Positions 1 to 9,117 of a stretch of 64,000 nucleotides of DNA are shown here, piece after piece. The translations under genes and the position numbers were made by a program. Each line of letters begins with the position of its first letter. Position 1 is the first letter of the stretch. Source of the DNA: Lacrimispora sphenoides (GTDB taxonomy: Bacteria > Bacillota > Clostridia > Lachnospirales > Lachnospiraceae); NCBI RefSeq assembly GCF_900105215.1, contig NZ_FOIP01000001.1, positions 2,416,001-2,480,000 of the forward strand, given 5' to 3'. The notes under the pieces were generated by a model, which made no database searches, had not been told where the DNA came from, and saw only the letters and a list, made by a program, of their open reading frames with translations.

Positions 1-179
1 AGTTAAGTCCTCAAAGCGATTTTTACTTTACATACGAGTTAATTGAATCATTACTAATATATGAAAAAGACAAAGATGATTATGCTAAGATAAAAAATGC
101 AATTTATCATCCTTTTAATAAATATCATATTGGACAATGTTTTTATAAAAAGTTAATAGGAGATATGGAAGATGTTTGA
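1..179 (+). CDS. C-terminal end of a glycan-cluster protein, possibly CDP-glycerol glycerophosphotransferase-like (partial)
   Basis: An open frame enters from the left edge (codons start at base 3) and gives 58 residues before a TGA at 177-179. The stop overlaps the capE start by 8 bases, which suggests translational coupling within one operon. The tail has a pattern like PFNKYHIGQC followed by KKL, which resembles the C-terminal helices of TagF-type CDP-glycerol glycerophosphotransferases of clostridia. That resemblance is inference from a short fragment; the catalytic part lies outside the window. Confidence 0.5.
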   Translation, partial: LSPQSDFYFTYELIESLLIYEKDKDDYAKIKNAIYHPFNKYHIGQCFYKKLIGDMEDV

Positions 180-1194
180 GGATAAAATATTATTGATAAC
201 TGGTGGCACTGGCTCTTTTGGAAATGCTGTTTTAAAGCGTTTTTTACAGACTGATATCAAGGAAGTTAGAATTTTTTCAAGGGATGAGAAAAAGCAGGAC
301 GATATGAGGCACACTTATCAATCCGAGAAGATAAAATACTACATTGGAGATGTCAGGGATAAAGAGAGCCTGAAAAATGCAATGTATGGAGCAGACTATA
401 TATTTCATGCTGCCGCATTAAAACAGGTACCTTCGTGCGAGTTTTTCCCCTTAGAAGCAGTCAAAACGAATATATTGGGTACGGACAATATGCTGACTGC
501 CGCAATAGAATCAGGAGTAAATAAAGTCGTCTGTTTGTCCACGGATAAGGCAGCTTACCCAATTAATGCCATGGGAATTTCGAAAGCAATGATGGAAAAG
601 GTAATTGTATCAAAGGCGAGGACGATATCGGAAGATAAATCAACCATGTGCTGTACCCGGTACGGAAATGTGATGTGTTCCAGAGGAAGTGTTATTCCAT
701 TGTTCATTGAGCAAATCAAGCAAATGAAGCCCCTGACGGTTACAAATCCTGATATGACAAGATTTCTGATGAGTCTTGATGAGGCTGTTGACTTAGTTCT
801 TTTTGCTTTTGAACATGGGCATACAGGGGATTTATTTATTAAGAAGGCCGATGCATCTACAATAGGGGATTTGGCTCAGGCCATAAAAGAATTGTTTGTT
901 TCAAAGTCAGAGATAAAGGTCATTGGAACACGCCATGGAGAGAAAATCTATGAAACGCTAATGACCGAAGAAGAGCATATGAAGGCAATTGATTTAGGAG
1001 AGTATTTTAGGATTCCTATGGATGGAAGAGATTTGAATTATGAAAAATACTTTACAGAGGGAGATCATCGGATAAGTTTATCTCAGGCATATACATCGCA
1101 TAATACAAAGATTTTGAATATTGAACAAATCAAGGAAAAATTATTAATGATGGATTATGTCCGGAATGAGCTGGCGGAATGGAGATCGTTATGA
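172..1194 (+). CDS. capE: UDP-N-acetylglucosamine 4,6-dehydratase (inverting), CapE/FnlA type
   Basis: Extended short-chain dehydrogenase of 340 residues. It converts UDP-GlcNAc to the 4-keto-6-deoxy sugar nucleotide with C5 inversion, the first step to UDP-L-FucNAc. The NAD-binding loop GGTGSFG is at residues 11-17. The segment PINAMGISKAMMEK near residue 130 carries the Met-Lys pair that replaces the usual Tyr-Lys in the FlaA1/CapE branch. Length matches the family. The start overlaps the upstream stop. The capF and capG genes follow directly, so the three-enzyme pathway is complete. The product is cytoplasmic UDP-L-FucNAc for capsule, teichoic-type polymer or flagellar glycan; which one cannot be read from sequence. 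Confidence 0.9.
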   Translation: MFEDKILLITGGTGSFGNAVLKRFLQTDIKEVRIFSRDEKKQDDMRHTYQSEKIKYYIGDVRDKESLKNAMYGADYIFHAAALKQVPSCEFFPLEAVKTNILGTDNMLTAAIESGVNKVVCLSTDKAAYPINAMGISKAMMEKVIVSKARTISEDKSTMCCTRYGNVMCSRGSVIPLFIEQIKQMKPLTVTNPDMTRFLMSLDEAVDLVLFAFEHGHTGDLFIKKADASTIGDLAQAIKELFVSKSEIKVIGTRHGEKIYETLMTEEEHMKAIDLGEYFRIPMDGRDLNYEKYFTEGDHRISLSQAYTSHNTKILNIEQIKEKLLMMDYVRNELAEWRSL

Positions 1195-1205
1195 AAGGCT
1201 CTGAT

Positions 1206-2315
1206 ATGCAGATACTCGTAACAGGTTCAGATGGTTTTATTGGGAAGAATTTAATTGTTGAATTACAAAACCAGGGATTCAAAAAGCTGCTTTTGTGCAA
1301 CAGGGAAACTACGCTAGAGAGGCTAAAGAACTATACGAATAAGTGCGATGTGGTGATTCACCTTGCGGGCATTAACCGGCCAAAAGAGGAAGCAGAATAT
1401 CAAAATGGGAATGTGGAATTCACGAAATTATTGGTGGATTTTTTGAAGGATAATCCAAAGTCTCCAATGGTTATATTTTCTTCTTCTGTGCAGGCTGGGG
1501 AGGAAAATGCATATGGGAAAAGCAAGAGGCAGGCTGAGCAGATTTTAAAACAATATGCTCATGAAAGAAATACTTCCGTATTTATATACAGATTGCCTAA
1601 TGTTTTCGGAAAATGGTGCAAGCCTGACTATAACAGTGTAGTTTCTACATTTTGTCATCATATCGCTCACAATGAACATATAAAAATCGACCGAGAAGAG
1701 GCCAGTATTACCTTGGTTTATATAGATGATATTCTTCGTTCAATCATTGAACAGTTGGTATCCCCCAGGGCCTCCGGCATTGTTTATCAAGAGTTACCGG
1801 AACTGTACCATCTGACGGTGGGAGAATTGGCAGATATTATAAAAAAGTTTAAGGATTTTAGAAACAATCTTGAGATACCTGACCTATCAAATTTATTAGA
1901 AAAAAAATTATATGCTACTTATTTAAGCTATCTGCCCGAAAATGAGTTTAAATATCCCTTAAAAATGAACAAGGATCAAAGAGGTTCATTTACAGAGTTT
2001 CTTCGGAGCAAAGAAAAAGGGCAAATATCTATTAATGTAACAAAACCAGGAATTACAAAGGGAAATCACTGGCATCATACAAAAGTGGAAAAGTTTCTTG
2101 TGGTAAAAGGAAAGGCGTTAATACGATTGCGACATATGGTAACGGGTAAAATGATTGAATGTTCTGTATCAGATGCTGATTTTGAAGTTGTGGATATTCC
2201 TGTCGGCTATACCCATAATATTACTAATGTAGGACAAGAGGATTTAGTAACAGTCATGTGGACTAATGAAATGTTTGATAGTGAGAATCCCGATACTTAT
2301 TATGAGGAAGTGTAA
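1206..2315 (+). CDS. capF: CapF: SDR reductase-cupin bifunctional enzyme of UDP-L-FucNAc synthesis
   Basis: The N-terminal Rossmann domain (MQILVTGSDGFIGKNL) is followed by a C-terminal cupin with a metal-type His cluster (GNHWHHTKVEKF, about residue 275). In CapF the cupin epimerises C3 and the SDR domain reduces C4 of the CapE product. I place the start at 1206 because an AAAGG site lies 7 bases upstream and the resulting 369 residues equal the usual CapF length. ATG 1191 (ATGA overlap with the capE stop) and 1179 are alternatives. Next gene: capG, one base downstream. Confidence 0.88.
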   Translation: MQILVTGSDGFIGKNLIVELQNQGFKKLLLCNRETTLERLKNYTNKCDVVIHLAGINRPKEEAEYQNGNVEFTKLLVDFLKDNPKSPMVIFSSSVQAGEENAYGKSKRQAEQILKQYAHERNTSVFIYRLPNVFGKWCKPDYNSVVSTFCHHIAHNEHIKIDREEASITLVYIDDILRSIIEQLVSPRASGIVYQELPELYHLTVGELADIIKKFKDFRNNLEIPDLSNLLEKKLYATYLSYLPENEFKYPLKMNKDQRGSFTEFLRSKEKGQISINVTKPGITKGNHWHHTKVEKFLVVKGKALIRLRHMVTGKMIECSVSDADFEVVDIPVGYTHNITNVGQEDLVTVMWTNEMFDSENPDTYYEEV

Positions 2316-2316
2316 C

Positions 2317-3456
2317 ATGAAGCGACTAAAAGTAATGACAATTTTAGGAACAAGGCCTGAAATAATAAGGCTTTCCGAAGTTATAAAAAAATGCGATTTA
2401 TATTTTGAACATATATTGGTTCACACTGGACAAAATTATGATTATACGTTAAACCAAGTATTTTTTGAAGAATTAGGATTACGTAAACCTGATTACTATT
2501 TAAATGCCGCTGGAAAGAATCTAGGTGAAACAATTGGAAACATCATATCGAAAAGTTATGATTTAATGATTGAGCATAGTCCGGATGCACTTCTTATATT
2601 AGGTGATACTAATTCTGCTCTGTCTTCAATCTCCGCTAAGAGGTTAAAAATTCCCATTTTTCATATGGAGGCAGGCAACCGCTGTTTTGATGAAAATCTA
2701 CCTGAAGAAACAAACCGTAGGATTGTTGATCATATTTCAGATGTAAATATGTGTTATTCGGAGCACGCAAGAAGGTATCTAAATTCGGAAGGAACAGCAA
2801 AAGAACGAACCTTTGTGATCGGTTCACCTATGACCGAAGTGCTTGTAAAAAATTGGGATAATATTCTGAACAATAATATTTTGCAGAAATTGGGATTAAA
2901 AGAGGACGGGTATATATTATTATCGGCACACAGGGAGGAAAACATAGATTCAACAGAACATTTTTACTCCTTAATGAATGCAATAAATGAGATGGCTGAA
3001 TACTATGCTCTCCCTGTTATATATAGTATGCATCCTAGAAGCAGGAAATTTATCCAGGAACGATCTTTCCAGTTTAGCAAATTCGTGACCCCCATGGAGC
3101 CATTTGGTTTCTTTTCTTATAATTGCCTTCAGATGAACGCAAAATGCGTTGTATCTGATAGTGGTACGCTTCCAGAGGAAAGTTCTTTTTTTAGTGCGAA
3201 AGGATATCCGTTTGCTTCAGTATGTATCCGCACTTCAACGGAGCGGCCGGAGGCTATAGAGACAGGAAATTTTATCTTGGGTAGTATTACTGCCGAATCC
3301 ATTATACAATCTGTGGATATGGCAATTCAAATGAAGCAGCATAATCAAAAGCCTTCACTTGTTTGTGATTATGCAGATGAAAATGTAAGTACAAAGGTAG
3401 TCAGGCTTATACAGAGTTATGTTTCTGTTATTAATGAGATGGTCTGGAGGAAGTAG
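2317..3456 (+). CDS. capG: UDP-N-acetylglucosamine 2-epimerase family enzyme, CapG type
   Basis: GT-B fold non-hydrolysing 2-epimerase of 379 residues. It starts with MTILGTRPEIIRL and carries the family signature HMEAGNR...PEETNR (about residues 110-130) and SDSG...EE near the C-terminus. In this context it should convert UDP-L-6-deoxy-TalNAc to UDP-L-FucNAc. ATG 2317 is chosen because GAGGAAG lies 6 bases upstream and the capF stop is directly before it. An upstream in-frame ATG at 2266 lies inside capF and adds 17 unrelated residues. Confidence 0.88.
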   Translation: MKRLKVMTILGTRPEIIRLSEVIKKCDLYFEHILVHTGQNYDYTLNQVFFEELGLRKPDYYLNAAGKNLGETIGNIISKSYDLMIEHSPDALLILGDTNSALSSISAKRLKIPIFHMEAGNRCFDENLPEETNRRIVDHISDVNMCYSEHARRYLNSEGTAKERTFVIGSPMTEVLVKNWDNILNNNILQKLGLKEDGYILLSAHREENIDSTEHFYSLMNAINEMAEYYALPVIYSMHPRSRKFIQERSFQFSKFVTPMEPFGFFSYNCLQMNAKCVVSDSGTLPEESSFFSAKGYPFASVCIRTSTERPEAIETGNFILGSITAESIIQSVDMAIQMKQHNQKPSLVCDYADENVSTKVVRLIQSYVSVINEMVWRK

Positions 3457-3477
3457 AAGAAAGAGGAATAATGCCAG

Positions 3478-4884
3478 ATGTTGAAAATTTTAATTTGGGG
3501 AACTGGAGTATATGCACAGAAATATGTGTTGGGATACCATAAACAGATGCAGTATTTCTCCGAAATACAATGCTTTATTGATAATGATGAGAAAAAGCAA
3601 GAAAGCTCTTTTTATGGTTATAGGGTGATTTCGTATAACCAGTCAATTCAATATGAATATGACTATATTGTTATCATGAACTCTTATGAAAAAGAGATAA
3701 GGCAACAAATATTAAAGAATACTGGAAGTGATGAGAAGGTTCTTTCACATAATGATTACTTTCGATTATTTATTGAAACAGGATATTGGAATAATACAAG
3801 GGTACTATTTATGGGCGACAGAATGAATTATGATTTGGTTAAATATAGAGCCCTGCATACCTTTTTAGAAATCAACTATTCAGAGGATATTGATGGCATT
3901 GAGAAATACAATTTTGATGTGATTTTTATTTGCCCACCTAGGCTATTAAGCAAAGAAGCTACTGAAAGCTATGAGCGTAGCATAAGGAAAAAGATTTACT
4001 ATGCTGCTCATATAAGGCGAGAAGCAGTATTTGGAGTAGAGGAGTGGATGAATTATTTTTTATGTGACAGAAGAATAAAAGGAGAAAATATTAATAGTGA
4101 TAGTGCATTTTTAATTATTGGGGCTTTAGATCCGACACTAGGATTTGGAAATATAATAAAGATTGTATTGTCATCAATTACTTATGCCAAGAAGCATGAT
4201 ATGATTCCAGTGGTAGATATGCAAAACACGGAAAGCCAATATTTGAAAGAAGAGCTGTTGGGTAAGCATAATGCGTGGGAGGACTTTTTTGAATCTGTAA
4301 GTGAATATAAGTTAGAAGATGCTTATTGTAGTAAAAACATAATATTAACTGGCATTTATGGACATATGGAGTGCGATATGAATTATAAGGATATAGCACT
4401 GAAGGCTCATGTGAAAAATCATATTGATAATATATATACAAGTTTATTTCCCAAATCCAGTAAGGTGCTGGGAGTTATTTATCGTGGAACGGATTATAAC
4501 GTGGCTGCTGGTCACACATTGCCAATGGCAATCGATGCTTATATAAAATATATAGAGAGATATTTGAAAAAGATAGGATATGAATATATTTTTCTTGCAA
4601 CGGAAGTAGAAGAGGCGGCGGTAGAATTTAAAAATTATTTTGCGGATAAAGTTTTCTTTACTAATCAGAAAAGATATTCAAAGAATGAAAGACGATGGTT
4701 ATATTCAGTACAATTTGAAAGAGAAAATGATACATATTTAAGAGGAATAGAATATTTAACTGTTTTAGAACTTCTTTCAAGTTGCGATTCTCTTATAGGC
4801 AGCAATACAGGAGGATTACGTGCAGCTATTGTAATGAATGATAATAATTATGAACATGTTGAAATTATTCCTCCAACCACTTAA
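3478..4884 (+). CDS. Putative fucosyltransferase-like glycosyltransferase with N-terminal Rossmann module
   Basis: 468 residues. Residues 1-95 form a Rossmann-like unit (ILIWGTGVYAQKYV, then FIDNDEKKQ), similar to modules in the proteins at 4941 and 9118. Residues about 200-465 include DPTLGFGN, GVIYRGTDY (about 331) and a late SNTGGLRAA. This pattern resembles the GDP-binding Arg loop of NodZ/FUT8-type fucosyltransferases. The sugar donor is uncertain; the adjacent capEFG would suit an L-FucNAc-containing polymer, but that is inference. No signal peptide or membrane segment. The region is AT-rich. Confidence 0.5.
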   Translation: MLKILIWGTGVYAQKYVLGYHKQMQYFSEIQCFIDNDEKKQESSFYGYRVISYNQSIQYEYDYIVIMNSYEKEIRQQILKNTGSDEKVLSHNDYFRLFIETGYWNNTRVLFMGDRMNYDLVKYRALHTFLEINYSEDIDGIEKYNFDVIFICPPRLLSKEATESYERSIRKKIYYAAHIRREAVFGVEEWMNYFLCDRRIKGENINSDSAFLIIGALDPTLGFGNIIKIVLSSITYAKKHDMIPVVDMQNTESQYLKEELLGKHNAWEDFFESVSEYKLEDAYCSKNIILTGIYGHMECDMNYKDIALKAHVKNHIDNIYTSLFPKSSKVLGVIYRGTDYNVAAGHTLPMAIDAYIKYIERYLKKIGYEYIFLATEVEEAAVEFKNYFADKVFFTNQKRYSKNERRWLYSVQFERENDTYLRGIEYLTVLELLSSCDSLIGSNTGGLRAAIVMNDNNYEHVEIIPPTT

Positions 4885-4940
4885 AATGTTTTGGTTCTAT
4901 GGAAGGAATCTTGTATGGCGAGGAAAAGGAGTAAGAAATT

Positions 4941-6236
4941 ATGGAAGACATTAAAATCGCAGTCTGCATTCCTACCTATAATCGCAGCCAAATAATGAAG
5001 GAATTTTTAGAAAGATGTTCAGTGGATTATGCGAATTTTGGCATTGATATTTACATTTATGACTCAAGCACTAATGATGAAACTGAAAATATGGTTATGT
5101 TATGGAAGGAACGATTGAATGGTTTGTTCTATATTCGTGTCCCATCATGTTTACACGCTAATATTAAAGTTTTTAAAATTTTTCAACAACAGGGTTTGAA
5201 AATTGCATATGATTTTATCTGGATTTGTGGAGATTCATTGAGATTTAGTGAAAAAGCACTTACCTCTGTTTTACATAATGTATCACTTGAATACGATATG
5301 ATCGAAGTCAATGCAAACGATGTAGGGAAACTTGGAACAAGGGTGTATGACAATCATAATGATTATTTCAGAGATTGTGCATGGCATCTTACCCTTTTTG
5401 GAGCAGTTATTCTTAATGTTAAGACTATGTTAAGTGAAGTGGATTGGAACGATTATGAGTTGAATTATAGTTCAAAGGAGCTTATTAATTTTTCGCATGT
5501 GAGCTTTTACTTTAATAAATTAGCTACAAAGGAATGCTTTAAAGCACTACATTTAAGTTTGAATCCTTCTTTTTATTCAATATCACCGCTTAAAGAAAAG
5601 TCTGGCTGGCATGAAGAAATGTTTTATGTAATGTGTCATGGGTGGGTTCAGACGATAAAAGCCCTTCCGAGTTGCTATAAAGATAAAAAAGAAGCTATGG
5701 TTAACCATGGAAAATATACTATATTCAAAACTTTAAATTTATTAAAATTAAGGGAAGATGGATATTTTAATATGGGTATATATAAGCAGTATCGATGCGT
5801 TTGGAAAGAAGTTTGTGATATACCTATTATAAAGCTGAATATGATCGCCTTAATGCCTGTTTTCATGAGTAGACATGTGATAAATGCTTTGAGATATTTT
5901 AGGACTTTCAAAGAAAGAAAATATTTGAAAAGATTCTTAAGAAGGTATCCTAAAATCATTATATTTGGAGCAGGTAAGAAAGCTTTAAGGTATGGAAAAC
6001 ATTTTAATGAGGAAAACATACCATACATTGGTTATTGTATAACGGAGTCAAGTGGCAATGACATTAAGCTTTTGGGACATCCTGTTTATAGGCTGGCAGA
6101 TATAGAAAAATCTCTAAATAATGTTGGTATTGTGTTGGCATTAAATCCTGTTAATGCGGAAGAAGTCATTGAAATACTTCAAGCAAGAGGACTGAAAGAT
6201 AATGTGTTTTATAATGATAACTTATACAGTGTATGA
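4941..6236 (+). CDS. Family 2 glycosyltransferase with C-terminal Rossmann module
   Basis: 431 residues. The N-terminus IAVCIPTYNRS is the classic GT2 nucleotide-sugar entry strand, followed by IYIYDSSTNDET and an ICGDS segment in the position of the DxD region. Residues about 337-431 form a separate Rossmann unit (KIIIFGAGKKALRYG) of the same kind as the N-terminal part of the gene at 3478 and the inner part of that at 9118. A GAAAAGGAG ribosome site precedes the ATG. Presumably it adds one sugar to the surface glycan built by this cluster; the acceptor is unknown. Confidence 0.7.
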   Translation: MEDIKIAVCIPTYNRSQIMKEFLERCSVDYANFGIDIYIYDSSTNDETENMVMLWKERLNGLFYIRVPSCLHANIKVFKIFQQQGLKIAYDFIWICGDSLRFSEKALTSVLHNVSLEYDMIEVNANDVGKLGTRVYDNHNDYFRDCAWHLTLFGAVILNVKTMLSEVDWNDYELNYSSKELINFSHVSFYFNKLATKECFKALHLSLNPSFYSISPLKEKSGWHEEMFYVMCHGWVQTIKALPSCYKDKKEAMVNHGKYTIFKTLNLLKLREDGYFNMGIYKQYRCVWKEVCDIPIIKLNMIALMPVFMSRHVINALRYFRTFKERKYLKRFLRRYPKIIIFGAGKKALRYGKHFNEENIPYIGYCITESSGNDIKLLGHPVYRLADIEKSLNNVGIVLALNPVNAEEVIEILQARGLKDNVFYNDNLYSV

Positions 6237-6549
6237 ATAAACGTATGTTTCAGTTAATGATTTAAAAGACATGTATGAGATATCACACTACGGTTATGCC
6301 TTTGTTAGATTTTTAAAATCCATGGGAAGGTATAGTAACTATTATTGGTTTAAACCAACAAAATATGGAAGAAATCCAACTTGTTGTATAAAACAGAGCT
6401 AATGGAAAAATACATTTTAAGAATATATTTTACCGATTATACTGGAAGACTGGAAAAGTTAGATAGTACAATGTGAGTATGCATAGGGTGAATATATTTT
6501 AAAATATCTAGTAAATAGGTATAGAAATGCAAAAGGGGAGTAGAGAATT
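6237..6549 (+). other. 313-base AT-rich gap with a possible gene remnant
   Basis: No recognisable gene. A stop-free stretch at 6241-6402 reads as protein-like (aromatic-rich, ...YSNYYWFKPTKYG...) with an internal ATG at 6271 but no ribosome site, so it may be a decayed gene end. A perfect 14-base palindrome (ATATTTTAAAATAT) lies near 6494-6507, upstream of the next gene's ribosome site (AGGGGAG, about 6534). Confidence 0.3.
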
Positions 6550-9093
6550 ATGCGTACATTTATTAAAAAGCAGCTCATGGACCTGCTGGATTCTATGGAG
6601 CAATTACAAAGTTCGATATCTAAAATGACGAACAGAGAACAAGCAATTCAGATGCTTGCAGATTGTCAAGATGCCGCTGTTGCGATAGGTGAAGCTTTGG
6701 AAAGGGATTCATCAGATCATGAGCTAATTGTCTCTCTTCTTGAAGAATACTGTGAGGAAGCCTTTTATGTATCAGAATTGCAGGAAGAAACCATTTGCAA
6801 TAAGAAAACATTGATATTAGATAATCTCACAGATAAGATCAAGGTCTTTCTGGCGGAAATTCCTTCCACTTACCATGTAGTTTTTATGCCTTATAAGGCT
6901 TCTATGTGGGATAGCATGGAGAGCATCTGGCAAGTTTGTAGAGAGGATGATCGATGCGAATGTTATGTGATGCCTATACCATATTTCGAGTTTGATTCAC
7001 AAACTAACAGATGGATATATCACTATGATGGGGATCAATTTTCAGAGGAAATTCCAATTGTCCATTACCAAGACTATTCCTTGGAGCAGATCTGTCCTGA
7101 TGTAGCCTATGTTCATAATCCATATGATGACTGTAATTTGGTCACAAGGGTAGATTCAAAGTTTTATTCTGGGGAATTGAAACGGTATGTCAGAAAACTA
7201 GTATATGTACCTTATTATATTACTAGTGGACTTGTTCCTAAAGAGCATTTGGCATTTCCTGTCTACCGACATATGGACTACATGGTAGTGCAGTCAGAAT
7301 ATGGCAAACATTCTTGTTCGGGAATGTATTATTATGATAAAATCTTACCTTTTGGATCTCCTAAGCTGGACCGAGTGATTAGGCTCTGTAGGGAAGCTAT
7401 ACTTATTCCAGATGCGTGGAAGCCTCTGTTGAATGGAAAAAAGATATTGATGCTGAATACTAGTATTGGTTGCTTTTTGCATGAAGGACGCATTTATCTG
7501 CAAAAAATCAAGAGGATTTTTGAAGTAATAAGCGGCCAGAGTAAGGTGGCGCTTATATGGAGACCACATCCTCTACTGGCTGCAACGATCAGATCTATGA
7601 GGCCTCACTTGCTGGATGAGTATAATAGTGTAAAAGGGTATTTTATCGAAAATAAGATTGGCGTACTGGATGAAACATCGGATATCTCAAGGGCAGTCGC
7701 CGTATCCGATGCCTACATAGGCGAGGAAGGTACATCGGTAATCTATTTATTTGGAGTGGCAGGGAAACCGATTTTTATATTGAATAATCACATAACAGAT
7801 GCTTCTACGGATACAGAGAAAAGAAAAGTCCATATTACGGATATGGTAAGGCAGGAAGATAAGATTTGGCTTACGACTAACTGTTATAACGCCCTTTTCT
7901 ATATGGAAACCGATATAAAGCCGGTGCACTATGTAGGGCGTGTGAAAAAACAGCCTAAATGGTATGGTGCATATCCTTTTCTTGCAAAATCGGGAAATCG
8001 CCTTTTTCTTTCACCCAATGTTGCCGGGCGTCCTGCAGTATATGATATAGATTCTCAAGAGATAAAGTTAATTGGGGAAGTGGATATGGAGGAGAGTGCA
8101 TTCAGAGGTCGAATTATACCCTATGGCAATCGGATATTTTATCTGCCTTACGTAGATGATCATATCGCAGAGCTTAACATAGAAACGGGTGAATGGAACT
8201 ATTATACGAAATGTATACAAGAACTTTGGGAGGATGTGGGACAAGAAGAAGCTGTTAAGCAGGGAGTGATTTGGGGCTATGCAATAAGTGGCAAAGATAT
8301 GTGGCTTACCGCTACCTATACTAATCGCATCTTGCGTTTTAATATGGAGGATGGAACGTATACACTTTGTTCTATAGAAAGCGGAAAAGGTGGTTACTCA
8401 GGAATTGTAGCGGAGGAACGTTACTTATGGCTAACTGAAGTGAATTGCGGCAATATTGTTAGATGGGACAGGCGTTCAGGGAAAATCAAGACGTTCCCCA
8501 TGCCGGAGGGCTTCCGGTCTTGGTCACGCACTTCACCGAACAGGAATCTGGCTCACATATCACTGATAGATATGGAGAAATGGCTGGTGACTGTACCTGG
8601 GTTTTCAAACTGCATGGTGAAACTGGACAAGAAAACAGGAAAGTCAACTCTGTTGATAGAAGATTTCTGGAAGAAGGCGGAGGAAAAGGCTAATGGCTAT
8701 AATCCTGAGTTTTTCTTATCTTGCGAATTTGGTACAAAGGTAGATCGTGATGTAATCATAGTCCAGAGAAATTATGATGATGCCACAGCATTGATTCATG
8801 TGGAGGATGAAACATATGAGATGCACTATCCTACCCTTGATGAAAAGGACTTCGCAAATCTGATAGAAGGTGAGGATGGTTTTGAAAAGATGGATAAAAA
8901 GTATGGATTTTTCCGAAGAGAAAGCAAGGTATTCTCATTTGATGGATTTGTTGAGGATTTAATTAATAATAGATTAGAGGAAATCAGAGGAAGGCAGATG
9001 GAGGAGTTATCCACTTTGGCCGCCAATCTTGATGGAACCTGTGGAGCCAAAGTACATGAATATATGATGAATGTCCTGGAAAATAAAGAATAA
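6550..9093 (+). CDS. CDP-glycerol glycerophosphotransferase-like protein fused to a beta-propeller
   Basis: 847 residues in three parts. Residues 1-95 are helical. Residues about 110-460 resemble the GT-B part of TagF/CDP-glycerol transferases: VVFMPYKASMWDSME, then VYVPYYITSG, FGSPKLDR, LIWRPHPLL and an EEGTSVIYLF loop where the family has its nucleotide-binding Ser-Thr. Residues about 475-745 are a run of short repeats with W/Y-rich blades (GNRLFLSPNVAGRPAVYDID, GNRIFYLPYVDDHIAELN, DMWLTATYTNRILRFN), that is, a beta-propeller. No membrane segment. It sits between glycosyltransferases and the cytidylyltransferase fusion at 9118, which could supply a CDP-activated donor. Function inferred from domain layout only. 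Confidence 0.55.
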   Translation: MRTFIKKQLMDLLDSMEQLQSSISKMTNREQAIQMLADCQDAAVAIGEALERDSSDHELIVSLLEEYCEEAFYVSELQEETICNKKTLILDNLTDKIKVFLAEIPSTYHVVFMPYKASMWDSMESIWQVCREDDRCECYVMPIPYFEFDSQTNRWIYHYDGDQFSEEIPIVHYQDYSLEQICPDVAYVHNPYDDCNLVTRVDSKFYSGELKRYVRKLVYVPYYITSGLVPKEHLAFPVYRHMDYMVVQSEYGKHSCSGMYYYDKILPFGSPKLDRVIRLCREAILIPDAWKPLLNGKKILMLNTSIGCFLHEGRIYLQKIKRIFEVISGQSKVALIWRPHPLLAATIRSMRPHLLDEYNSVKGYFIENKIGVLDETSDISRAVAVSDAYIGEEGTSVIYLFGVAGKPIFILNNHITDASTDTEKRKVHITDMVRQEDKIWLTTNCYNALFYMETDIKPVHYVGRVKKQPKWYGAYPFLAKSGNRLFLSPNVAGRPAVYDIDSQEIKLIGEVDMEESAFRGRIIPYGNRIFYLPYVDDHIAELNIETGEWNYYTKCIQELWEDVGQEEAVKQGVIWGYAISGKDMWLTATYTNRILRFNMEDGTYTLCSIESGKGGYSGIVAEERYLWLTEVNCGNIVRWDRRSGKIKTFPMPEGFRSWSRTSPNRNLAHISLIDMEKWLVTVPGFSNCMVKLDKKTGKSTLLIEDFWKKAEEKANGYNPEFFLSCEFGTKVDRDVIIVQRNYDDATALIHVEDETYEMHYPTLDEKDFANLIEGEDGFEKMDKKYGFFRRESKVFSFDGFVEDLINNRLEEIRGRQMEELSTLAANLDGTCGAKVHEYMMNVLENKE

Positions 9094-9117
9094 TCAGTAA
9101 ATTTTATGGAGGCAGCT

